Positions 18,505 to 26,121 of a DNA stretch of 64,000 nucleotides are shown in pieces. A program made the translations under genes and the position numbers. The stretch is from Faecalicatena fissicatena (GTDB lineage: Bacteria; Bacillota; Clostridia; Lachnospirales; Lachnospiraceae). The notes below the pieces were generated by a model. That model searched no databases. It was not told the origin of the DNA and worked only from the letters and a program-made list of their open reading frames with translations. Position 1 is the stretch's first letter. The number at the start of each line of letters is the position of its first letter. The DNA is taken from the NCBI GenBank assembly GCA_001028025.1, contig LDAQ01000015.1, positions 79,422 to 143,421 of the forward strand, in the 5' to 3' direction.

Positions 18505-18791
18505 GCGGTCTGTGAGGCGGGGAACGGCGGGAGCGGAAGCGTATGCCGGGGTGCGGGGGCGTAGAATGAGCTTACTGACACTTAGAAAAAACAGCCTGAT
18601 TTTATGGATGAAATTTGTTTTCCAAAACAAATTTCAAGGAGAGCTGAGCTGCACAATCATCAAGATTGTGCAGTGAATCTCTCCGGTTCCATAAAATCAG
18701 GCTGTTTTTTCTTAGTGTCAGTTAGTGAATGGAAAGCCCCCGCACCCCGGCATACGCTTCCGCTCCCGTCGTTCCCCGCCTCACAGACCGC
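18505..18791 (+). ncRNA. Giant branched hairpin element 2 (candidate structured RNA)
   Basis: Arms at 18,505-18,608 and 18,688-18,791 (104 bases each) are complementary apart from a 13x13 internal loop, one mismatch and one transition. The 79-base loop again holds two hairpins: 18,609-18,636 (TGAAATTTGTTTT...) and 18,638-18,684 (GGAGAG...CTCTCC, with an inner GCACAATC...GATTGTGC). Read on the plus strand, the order matches element 1 read on the minus strand. The tip of the longer hairpin is AATCATCA(A)GATT in both. The single transition is G-U on the plus strand. The apical arm includes TTTTTT, so termination of either neighbouring convergent gene is possible. Confidence 0.55.
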
Positions 18792-18803
18792 GTCCCCCCT
18801 TCG

Positions 18804-20834
18804 TCACTCCCGAAGCGAGAACCGCCCCGCCAGTTCTTTGAGGAGCTGCGCCTGTGCGGAGAGTTCTTCGCTTGCCGCTGCGCTTTCTTCGGCAGTGGCG
18901 GAGTTGGTCTGGATGACATCGGATATCTGGTTGATTCCGTTTGTTACCTGGCGGATGGAATCGGACTGCTCCTGGGATGCAGTGGATATACTGGAGATGG
19001 ATGCGGCTACTTTGTCCACGCCTTCCATGACCTTCTGCATGGATCGGGCGGTTTCGGCGGCTATTTTTGCTCCTGTCTCTGCGGCGTTTAATGAATCGGT
19101 TATCAGGGCGCTGGAATTTGTGGATGCTTCTGCGCTTTTTGAAGCCAGATTCCTTATCTCCTCGGCTACTACGGCGAAGCCTTTGCCGGCCGCTCCTGCT
19201 CGTGCGGCTTCGACGGAGGCGTTCAGGGAGAGGATGTTGGTCTGGAATGCAATCTCTTCTATGGTTTTCAGGATCTTTCGTATTTCACGGGAACTCCTGT
19301 TTATATTCTCCATTGCATTTAACAGTTCCTTCATATGCCGGGTGCCTGAAACGGCCTCATTCTTGACTGTCATGGCATCCTGACTGGCATCCATGGCATT
19401 CTCTGCATTCTGTGATATATGTCTGGAAATTTCGCTGACTGTGACTGCAAGTTCTTCCACGGAACCAGCCTGCTCGGAGGCACCGCAGGAAAGCTCCTGC
19501 GCACTTGAGGATACTTGTTCGGCTCCGGAGGAAACCTGGTCCGCGGCAATGTTAATCTGTCCGAGAGCGGCGTTCAGGGAGAGGGTAATCTGCTGCAGTG
19601 CTTCCGAAATAGCGACAAAATCACCGGTGTAATGACCGTTTATGTCAATGTTGAGATTTCCGTCTGAGATCTCCTTCAGAACATGGGAAATGTCGAAAAT
19701 AATCTCTCTCAGGGCATGGGTCGACGAACGGATGCTGTCGGCCAGCTGGCCGATCTCATCATTACTGTGGACATCTACATCTATGGACAGGCTGCCTTTG
19801 GAAAAATTCTGCATATCGGTGCTGATGCCGGCAAGTGGTTTTATCATCCGCCGGACCGTCAGCAGGATTACCAGGATCAGCAGGGCGATGATCAGGACTG
19901 ACACAACTGCCAGCACGATTATCAGCTGATTGCGGGGAGCGTTGACTTCTGATATCGGCAGTGTAGCGATAGCCAGCCATCCCGTGGAAGAGGATATCCG
20001 GGACATGGTTACATAACGGCTGCCGTTGTATTCAAATTCCATGCGGCCGGTATATTTATTCTGTACATTTGTCTTAAATTCTTCGCTGATGTCCAACTCT
20101 GTGACACTTTTGCCCATTACAGAAGTATCATTACTGTAAATATACTCGGAGCTGCTGGAAAGCAATTCCAGATAACCGTTTTCTCCCACTTGTATTTGGG
20201 ACAGGGAATCTGCCAGGCTGTCTATGAATACATCGATACCTATAAAACCAGTCACAGTATCTGAGTGTTCTCCGAATACGGGAGCCACAATGGAAATGAT
20301 AGATTCATCCGTGGCAGGGTCCTGGTAAGGTTCACTGATAACAGCAGACTTTTCTGAAAGGATGCTATCATACCAGGGCATGTCTTTCAGACCGGCTTTC
20401 ACGGTGCGTCCTCCGGATAGCAGGAAACGATCTGTACGTACATCTGCAAGCCAGGCCTCCTGTGCATTTTCCCCGGACATCCTTTCCAGAATCTCGGACA
20501 GGTGGCCAACCAGTTCGGATCTGCCTGGATATGCTTCGATATCCTGAGGAGTGCTTACTGCCTGGAAATATTCCTGAAGCTCCTCATTTGTCTGAAACAT
20601 GCTGACAGCAGATTTTTTACTGCTGAAATAATCGTTTACTATGGACACGGCATAATCGGTTTGGGCATCCAGAACTTTGTCATTCAGAGATTGAAGTGAG
20701 CGTACAGCTATCAGACATGAAACAATAATTAAAACAGCCAGTAATGGAATCAGAATGATTGTAATGCTTGTGTTGAGCTTAGCTGAAATAGATCTGAATT
20801 TATGTTCCTCATTGTTTTGTGATTCTCTGTTCAT
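18804..20834 (-). CDS. Methyl-accepting chemotaxis protein
   Basis: A 676-residue chemoreceptor: one N-terminal membrane helix (about 25-47), an extracellular double-Cache (dCache) ligand domain (about 50-300), a second membrane helix (about 308-330), HAMP (about 330-385), and a long coiled-coil signalling domain. The conserved hairpin tip is close to IEEIAFQTNILSLNASVEAARAG (positions about 540-565). It senses small molecules outside the cell and controls CheA. ACGGAGGGGCAGT precedes the ATG. No other chemotaxis gene is nearby, so it works with a remote Che system. It converges on dnaB across the two hairpin elements. Confidence 0.93.
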   Translation of the reverse strand: MNRESQNNEEHKFRSISAKLNTSITIILIPLLAVLIIVSCLIAVRSLQSLNDKVLDAQTDYAVSIVNDYFSSKKSAVSMFQTNEELQEYFQAVSTPQDIEAYPGRSELVGHLSEILERMSGENAQEAWLADVRTDRFLLSGGRTVKAGLKDMPWYDSILSEKSAVISEPYQDPATDESIISIVAPVFGEHSDTVTGFIGIDVFIDSLADSLSQIQVGENGYLELLSSSSEYIYSNDTSVMGKSVTELDISEEFKTNVQNKYTGRMEFEYNGSRYVTMSRISSSTGWLAIATLPISEVNAPRNQLIIVLAVVSVLIIALLILVILLTVRRMIKPLAGISTDMQNFSKGSLSIDVDVHSNDEIGQLADSIRSSTHALREIIFDISHVLKEISDGNLNIDINGHYTGDFVAISEALQQITLSLNAALGQINIAADQVSSGAEQVSSSAQELSCGASEQAGSVEELAVTVSEISRHISQNAENAMDASQDAMTVKNEAVSGTRHMKELLNAMENINRSSREIRKILKTIEEIAFQTNILSLNASVEAARAGAAGKGFAVVAEEIRNLASKSAEASTNSSALITDSLNAAETGAKIAAETARSMQKVMEGVDKVAASISSISTASQEQSDSIRQVTNGINQISDVIQTNSATAEESAAASEELSAQAQLLKELAGRFSLRE

Positions 20835-20939
20835 ACTGCCCCTCCGTTTTCCGCTTCGTGATACGTAAACGATTCTGTGACCGAAACAATGTGGTCCCGG
20901 GCTGTGAATATGTATATAAACCGAACGTATACTGTTTCT

Positions 20940-20967
20940 ATTATAGCATGGAAAGGGGAAAAAACAA
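20940..20967 (-). promoter_or_regulatory. Probable promoter of chemoreceptor gene
   Basis: On the minus strand TTGTTT and TATAAT are separated by 16 bases, about 105 bases before the start codon. Confidence 0.5.
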
Positions 20968-21064
20968 GTAAATGCAGACCGGAGAACCGCGCAAAAAAGG
21001 CGGAAAATTGTATTCCCGCCCTTTAAAAAATATCGTGGTAATCACGGATATTCTGCTTCAGTTG

Positions 21065-21826
21065 TTATGTAAGCAGCTTCTTGAGTTTTCCTATTGGATT
21101 CTCGCGTGCTGCTTCACGCCGGTTAGCCTGCTGTTGTCTGATGAGGCAGTCCAGTTTGCGGAAATGCTCTTCTTCCTGACGTTCTTTGGCCTGGAACAGA
21201 AAATCCATCTCCCGGATGACATCCTTTGTGACTGATTGGCTGATGTCTTTTTTCAGGGATTCGTTGTTGGTCGTTACAACTTCTGTAAGAACATCGCCGA
21301 TCAGTGTCCGGACCTGTTCCAACTGAGTAATAGGAATTACTTCGGCCTGGGCTACCGCCAGGGCTGCAGTCTTAAGTTTATCATCTGCTGGACTGCCAGG
21401 TGCAGCGGCCGATAACGCTGCAGAAGCCTTTGACGGCGCGGTCTGCTTGTCCGGCTCCTTTTTGGAGGGACTGCCGGTAGGGAAAACAGTCTTTTTAATT
21501 GCGGAGTTGGACTCTTTTCTTTCTGCCTTCGCTGATTTTTCAGAGGATTTGGTCTTTGTAGTCTCCTCATCGGAAGATTTCTGAAGTTTCAAACGTGTTT
21601 CTCTTAGTTCTGGGATGAGTGGTTTTAAGTCTTTCAGAAGCATCCCTTCATCTTTAAGTTTTTTTATACAGCGAAAAAGTTGTATATCATCTTTTGTATA
21701 ATATCGATGCCCCATTTCTGTGCGCCCGATTTCCAGATTCAGCTCTTCTTCCCAATAGCGCAGTACGTGGGATTCGACTTTAACCTGTTTGGCGGCCTCA
21801 GAAATCATAAACCTGACTTCACCCAT
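21065..21826 (-). CDS. MerR-type HTH protein with long C-terminal coiled coil
   Basis: A 253-residue protein. Residues 1-75 form a MerR-like winged helix (FMISEAAKQVKVESHVLRYWEEE; GHRYYTKDDIQLFRCIKKLKDEG). Residues about 85-150 are a low-complexity Ser/Lys/Ala linker. Residues about 155-250 are predicted coiled coil (VTKDVIREMDFLFQAKERQEEEHFRKL). There is no effector-binding domain of standard MerR sensors. The layout recalls DNA-binding structural proteins such as RacA more than a metal regulator, but this is inference. The ATG follows AAGGAGGTATAGGTATAAT-like sequence, and a TATAAT box is present on the minus strand at 21,883-21,888. Confidence 0.7.
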   Translation of the reverse strand: MGEVRFMISEAAKQVKVESHVLRYWEEELNLEIGRTEMGHRYYTKDDIQLFRCIKKLKDEGMLLKDLKPLIPELRETRLKLQKSSDEETTKTKSSEKSAKAERKESNSAIKKTVFPTGSPSKKEPDKQTAPSKASAALSAAAPGSPADDKLKTAALAVAQAEVIPITQLEQVRTLIGDVLTEVVTTNNESLKKDISQSVTKDVIREMDFLFQAKERQEEEHFRKLDCLIRQQQANRREAARENPIGKLKKLLT

Positions 21827-22068
21827 ATTATACCTATACCTCCTTAAAAAATGGTGCCTTAATATATTCTTCGTTCGGTGTTATTATACCATAGGAGGGG
21901 GAGGGACAAGCCAGAAATCGTTCGTCAAATTATGCCAGAAAATTTAAGGGGTGTGAGGGGGGGATTCTTAAGTTAAGAATCAGTTTGTGAAGGTGAGAAA
22001 GCGGAGTACTAATGTTACTTCAGGTACACCCGGCAAAGCATGTTTGCTGCAGCTGAATGAGATACATA

Positions 22069-22096
22069 AAAATACCGCCCCAAAAGGCGGTATTTT
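22069..22096 (-). terminator. Terminator of ferredoxin gene
   Basis: AAATACCGCC and GGCGGTATTT enclose a CCAAAA-type loop. On the minus strand the stem is followed by a T-rich tail, and it begins 35 bases after the ferredoxin stop. It is symmetrical, so it could act in both directions. Confidence 0.8.
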
Positions 22097-22130
22097 GCGT
22101 TGTGATCACTTTGCGATTTATTTACTTGAA

Positions 22131-22301
22131 TTATTCTGCTTGAATAGCACCTGTAGGACAGGCTCCTTCACATGCTCCACAATCAACGCAAGCATCAGCG
22201 TCGATTACGTATTTGCCATCGCCTTCTGCAATTGCTCCAACTGGGCATTCGCCTTCGCAAGAACCACAGCTTACACATTCATCATTAATAAAGTGTGCCA
22301 T
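22131..22301 (-). CDS. 2[4Fe-4S] clostridial-type ferredoxin
   Basis: A 56-residue protein starting MAHFINDECVSCGSCEGECP and ending ACPTGAIQAE. Two CxxCxxCxxxCP motifs (from Cys9 and Cys38) bind two [4Fe-4S] clusters, the classical low-potential electron carrier of anaerobes. It serves enzymes such as pyruvate:ferredoxin oxidoreductase and hydrogenases. AAAGGAGGATACATACT lies directly upstream of the ATG, and it has its own promoter and terminator, so it is monocistronic. It is too short for common ORF length cut-offs. Confidence 0.97.
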   Translation of the reverse strand: MAHFINDECVSCGSCEGECPVGAIAEGDGKYVIDADACVDCGACEGACPTGAIQAE

Positions 22302-22363
22302 AGTATGTATCCTCCTTTATGAAATAAATGTGCAACAGCATCGATCCCACTGTCGCTATCCCT

Positions 22364-22392
22364 ATTCTAATACAAAAGGGGCAAATATACAA
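22364..22392 (-). promoter_or_regulatory. Promoter of ferredoxin gene
   Basis: On the minus strand TTGTAT and TAGAAT are separated by 17 bases, 63 bases before the start codon. The rest of the 410-bp gap up to the binding-protein gene shows no gene. Confidence 0.65.
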
Positions 22393-22711
22393 GCTGTTTT
22401 ATGCTTTAAATCCTGTACAATTTTCAATAAGCATTTATTAGCAGAGGGCATGCCATTATAGCCCTGGCAGCAGCCGTGAGGGCAGACATCCCGCAGTTTA
22501 CTGAATTGAATTTGACTTGTTAACAAAATCTTAATAATTGGGGTAAATTCCTTAAGATACCGCTGAAACTGGACGTTTCGAGACCCTGCAGCCTTGGTAT
22601 TACTGCTAAATTAAATATTTTTAAGAAAAAATTCCTTTTTTTTTCACAAGATTAGTGTATAGTATATAGGTAATAATCTGGAGACAGCATATGAAATCTG
22701 GAGGCTCATAT

Positions 22712-23875
22712 ATGAAGAAAAAATGGACAATCATCTCAACTGCAGTGTTAAGCATCATATTGGCCGTTTGTGCTTGCAGTAAGAAGGAAGATACTCCGAC
22801 ATTTACCGGAGATACAACAGAGGAACCGTCATATCAGGGAAATCTGAATGCCATTTCCCCGTCGGCATATGATAACGCAGAGGGACTGAAGCTCGAGCCG
22901 GGTGCTTATATATCTATCATAGGAAAGGACAATAGTTCTTCCTATTGGAAGGAGATCAAAAGAGGCGTTGAGCAGGCTGCCGAGGATTTGAATAAGGCAC
23001 TGGGCTACAGTGGGGACGACAAAGTGAAGGTGACTTACAATGCGCCTGGCGGAGTGGAAGATATTGACGAGCAGGTTAACATTCTGGATGAAGAGCTTGC
23101 AAGGTATCCGGATGCTCTGGGGATTGCAAGTATCGACGCCGAGGCATGCACGGTTCAATTCGACCTGGCAACGGAGAATGGAATTCCGATTATTGCCCTG
23201 GATTCGGGCAATTCTTATCAGGGCATTCAGTGCACGATTAAAACAGATAACACAGAGGCCGCAAGAACCGGGGCTTATAAGTTATGTGATGAGATAGGAG
23301 GCAAAGGCAGCATACTGCTTCTTGTGCACGATTCGAAGTCAACAACCGGTAAGGAACGCGAGAGCAGCTTTAAGAATGAAATCGAGAGCGGTCATCCGGA
23401 TGTCACGATTGCAGAGACGCTCTATTTAGATAAGATGGACGATATGAAGAAGGCCATTGCAGAAGAGCAGAATAAGGAGAAAAAAGAAGAAGATAAGGAA
23501 GCGGCCGCGGACAGTCTGACAGATGAGGACGTGATTAAATATTATCTGGAAAAGCACCCGGAGATTAAGGGCTGCTTTGGGACGAATGTAACAGCTTCCC
23601 AGCTGGCATTGTCTGCAATTGATCAGGCGGAAAAGTCAGATGATATCATTCTGATGGGATTTGACGCTGGTAAGGAACAGCTGGCGGCACTGAAGAATGG
23701 CCAGATCAAAGGCCTGGTAGTGCAGAATCCCTTCGGGATCGGTTATGCATCCGTAGTAGCCGCAGCCCGTACTGTTCTGGAGGTCGGCAATGAAGCCGAG
23801 GTAAATACGGGATATATCTGGGTTACGCAGGAAAATATGGAAGATGAATCCATACAGAATATGCTATATGAATAG
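22712..23875 (+). CDS. Sugar-type substrate-binding lipoprotein (Peripla_BP_4)
   Basis: A 387-residue secreted lipoprotein: basic N-terminus, hydrophobic stretch and a lipobox-like AVCAC near residue 20, then a periplasmic-binding fold of the ribose/galactose type (ISIIGKDNSSSYWKEIKRGVEQAAEDL; GIPIIALDSGN; IILMGFDAGKEQLAALKNGQIKGLVVQNP). An acidic Lys/Glu insertion lies near residue 255. The start is set by GGAGG nine bases upstream. No ABC ATPase or permease is adjacent. Instead it converges on a sensor kinase/response regulator pair, so it may feed ligand information to a sensor or serve a remote transporter. Confidence 0.87.
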   Translation: MKKKWTIISTAVLSIILAVCACSKKEDTPTFTGDTTEEPSYQGNLNAISPSAYDNAEGLKLEPGAYISIIGKDNSSSYWKEIKRGVEQAAEDLNKALGYSGDDKVKVTYNAPGGVEDIDEQVNILDEELARYPDALGIASIDAEACTVQFDLATENGIPIIALDSGNSYQGIQCTIKTDNTEAARTGAYKLCDEIGGKGSILLLVHDSKSTTGKERESSFKNEIESGHPDVTIAETLYLDKMDDMKKAIAEEQNKEKKEEDKEAAADSLTDEDVIKYYLEKHPEIKGCFGTNVTASQLALSAIDQAEKSDDIILMGFDAGKEQLAALKNGQIKGLVVQNPFGIGYASVVAAARTVLEVGNEAEVNTGYIWVTQENMEDESIQNMLYE

Positions 23876-23897
23876 CAATTGATTAATCAAGAATAAA

Positions 23898-23940
23898 GAG
23901 ACAGCCGCAGGATAGCGCCTCGCTATTTTGCGGCTGTTTG
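23898..23940. terminator. Bidirectional terminator between binding protein and sensor kinase
   Basis: ACAGCCGCAGGATAGCG pairs almost completely with CGCTATTTTGCGGCTGT around CCT, followed by TTGTTTT. It overlaps the last codons of the convergent kinase gene and serves both transcripts. Confidence 0.8.
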
Positions 23941-25365
23941 TTTTGCTGCATTTCTACTGCTGTCTTCCCTGCTGAGGGAGAAAATGAATTCGGTTCCGAC
24001 ACCCTCCGTGCTGATGACATTGATGTGCTCGTCGTGGGCCTGGATGGCTTCCTTTACGATTGCAAGGCCAAGGCCGGTTCCTTTTTTGTCCTTGCCGCGG
24101 GAGATATCGGATTTGTAAAAACGCTCCCAGATCTTGTTCAGTTCCTTGCGGGGGATTCCAAGACCCGAATCCTTCACGGATATGAAGACCTTTTCGCCTC
24201 TTTCAGTGACTTCAACCGTAACGGCAGATTCATTTTCGCTGAACTTGATGGCGTTGTCAATCAGGTTGTAAAGAACCTGCTGTATCTTGCGCCTGTCTGC
24301 ATATACGGGCTGTGCACCCGGAAGCAGGAGAAGCTCAATGGATATCCTCTTGTTTGTACAGGCACCTTCAAATGAAGCCGCCGTATTTTTAATCATTTCC
24401 TGGATATCGAACCCGGTTTTATCCAGGAGAAGTTCTTTTGTATCGAATTCATTTAATGTAAGCAGGTCCTTGGTCAGATCGGTCAGCCGCTCTGTCTCAA
24501 ACAGAATGATGTTAAGATACTTACCGTGCAGTTCAGGCGGTATGGTGCCATCCGCCATGGCCTGTACATAGCCCCTGATCGAGGTCAGCGGGGAGCGGAA
24601 ATCGTGGGACACATTTGCCACAATCTTCTTCTGATATTCCTCCATGTCCTTGAGTTGGGAAGACATATAGTTCAGGGACGCGGACAGATAGCCGATCTCG
24701 TCATGGGTATAGACGGGGATCTCATAGGTCAGGTTGCCGGATGCATACTGAGTTGCCGCTTCCGTGATCGTGCGCAGCGGGCGGTAGATAAAATAGTGGA
24801 AGCCCAGCAGAAGCAGGAAGGAGAGCAGGAAAATTACGGCGACAGTAATATAAATCGGCAACATGATCTGGCTGCATACTTCCTGGAGCGCTGAAACAGG
24901 TTTGTGGATGAGAATATATCCTTTGATATAAAAACCCTGTGTTACAGGCGCCATGACGGTAATCATATCCTCATTGAAGTATCCGTGATAATCACCTGTG
25001 ATATACTGATTGCTGCCAATCTCTGCCGGATCAAAATTGTCGATTACCTCCGGCGCTTTTGTGTTGTCCAGATTGGAGGAAGTGATCATAGTGCCGTCCG
25101 ACTCCACAAACCAGAGAGAGGAGTTCAGATACAGATTCATCCCGTTCAGCTGTGAATGTACCGCATATGTGGTCGAGTCTCCTGTAAAATATGAGGGCAG
25201 GTAATCGCTGGCGACCAGGTTGGCCTGTCTATAGAGATTCTGGGAATCGTTCTTTTCCAGCCGGTCCAGCACGAGTTGGCTGGACAGAATTCCTACGGTA
25301 AAGAAGCTTAAGAATCCAAAAATAATATAAATGACAATAAACTTCAAGTACAAAGTACTTTTCAT
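23923..25365 (-). CDS. Sensor histidine kinase (HAMP-HisKA-HATPase)
   Basis: A 480-residue membrane kinase: helix 1 (about 8-30), an extracellular sensor region (about 31-165), helix 2 (about 168-192), HAMP (about 195-245), and an H-box with the phosphorylated His in NVSHDFRSPLTSIRG. The ATPase domain has the N box NLIDNAIKFSE, G1 KDSGLGIP and the GTGLGLAIVKEA box. All catalytic motifs are intact. It lies 40 bases downstream of the response-regulator gene in the same direction and forms a two-component pair with it. The sensed signal is unknown. Confidence 0.93.
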   Translation of the reverse strand: MKSTLYLKFIVIYIIFGFLSFFTVGILSSQLVLDRLEKNDSQNLYRQANLVASDYLPSYFTGDSTTYAVHSQLNGMNLYLNSSLWFVESDGTMITSSNLDNTKAPEVIDNFDPAEIGSNQYITGDYHGYFNEDMITVMAPVTQGFYIKGYILIHKPVSALQEVCSQIMLPIYITVAVIFLLSFLLLLGFHYFIYRPLRTITEAATQYASGNLTYEIPVYTHDEIGYLSASLNYMSSQLKDMEEYQKKIVANVSHDFRSPLTSIRGYVQAMADGTIPPELHGKYLNIILFETERLTDLTKDLLTLNEFDTKELLLDKTGFDIQEMIKNTAASFEGACTNKRISIELLLLPGAQPVYADRRKIQQVLYNLIDNAIKFSENESAVTVEVTERGEKVFISVKDSGLGIPRKELNKIWERFYKSDISRGKDKKGTGLGLAIVKEAIQAHDEHINVISTEGVGTEFIFSLSREDSSRNAAKQTAAK

Positions 25366-25405
25366 GCTGCACTTCCTTTTGTATCAGGTGCTTTGCGGCA
25401 CACTG

Positions 25406-26107
25406 CTATTTAACCTCAAATTTGTAACCAATGCCCCAGACGGTGCTGAGTCCCCAGGAGGGATGATCCTTAATCTTTTCTCTCAGCCGCTTGATATGGA
25501 CATCAACGGTACGGGTGTCGCCTATATATTCATAGCCCCAGATCTGGTCAAGGAGTTGTTCCCGTGTGAACACCTGATTCGGGGAAGCGGCCAGAAAATA
25601 GAGAAGCTCCAGTTCCTTGGGCGGCATCTCCACGGGATGCCCGTCACAGACAACGGAATAGTTGGTCAGATTAATGGTGAGGCCATCGTACTCCACGCAC
25701 TTTGTTTTATCTTCTGCGGGTTCCTCCGGTTTGACCGGCTGATATCTGCGCAGGACCGCGCGGACCCTTGCCACCATTTCCTTGGAATCAAAGGGTTTCA
25801 TAATATAATCATCGGCACCCAGCTCCAGCCCAAGTACTTTATCAAATACTTCGCCCTTTGCGGACAGCATGATAATCGGGGTGGAAGACTTGGCGCGGAT
25901 CTCACGGCAGACCTGATATCCGTCGATTCCCGGGAGCATCAGGTCCAGGAGAATCAGGCCCGGATGATAGGTTTCGTATGCGGAGAGTGCGTCTTCTCCG
26001 TTATATACAATCTTTGTATCAAAGCATTCCTTTACGAGATAAAGGGAAATAAGCTCAGCAATATTCTCGTCGTCATCGACAATTAAAATTTTCTGTTTTG
26101 CAACCAT
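25406..26107 (-). CDS. OmpR/PhoB-family response regulator
   Basis: A 233-residue regulator: receiver domain with acidic pocket DDDE near residue 11, phospho-acceptor Asp in LILLDLMLPG (about 55) and Lys in KPFDSKE (about 104). The PhoB-type winged helix spans about 135-233 (VFTREQLLDQIWGYEYIGDTRTVDVHIKRLREKI). It is phosphorylated by the kinase encoded immediately downstream. mutS2 lies upstream on the same strand: its stop is 14 bases from this gene's far edge, so read-through from mutS2 is possible. Confidence 0.95.
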   Translation of the reverse strand: MVAKQKILIVDDDENIAELISLYLVKECFDTKIVYNGEDALSAYETYHPGLILLDLMLPGIDGYQVCREIRAKSSTPIIMLSAKGEVFDKVLGLELGADDYIMKPFDSKEMVARVRAVLRRYQPVKPEEPAEDKTKCVEYDGLTINLTNYSVVCDGHPVEMPPKELELLYFLAASPNQVFTREQLLDQIWGYEYIGDTRTVDVHIKRLREKIKDHPSWGLSTVWGIGYKFEVK

Positions 26108-26121
26108 GATTAGCCTCCTTG

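Noticed and set aside
18505..18791. Simple bidirectional terminator between dnaB and the chemoreceptor gene
   Set aside because: The apical stem with TTTTTT could terminate, but the 100-base arms, the branched 79-base loop and the second equivalent element exceed any standard terminator. Kept as candidate structured RNA, with termination as a possible side function.
17644..19383. Several 60-260-residue open frames on both strands around the giant hairpins
   Set aside because: They repeat each other because the arms are inverted copies, or lie antisense to dnaB and the chemoreceptor gene. None has a start signal.
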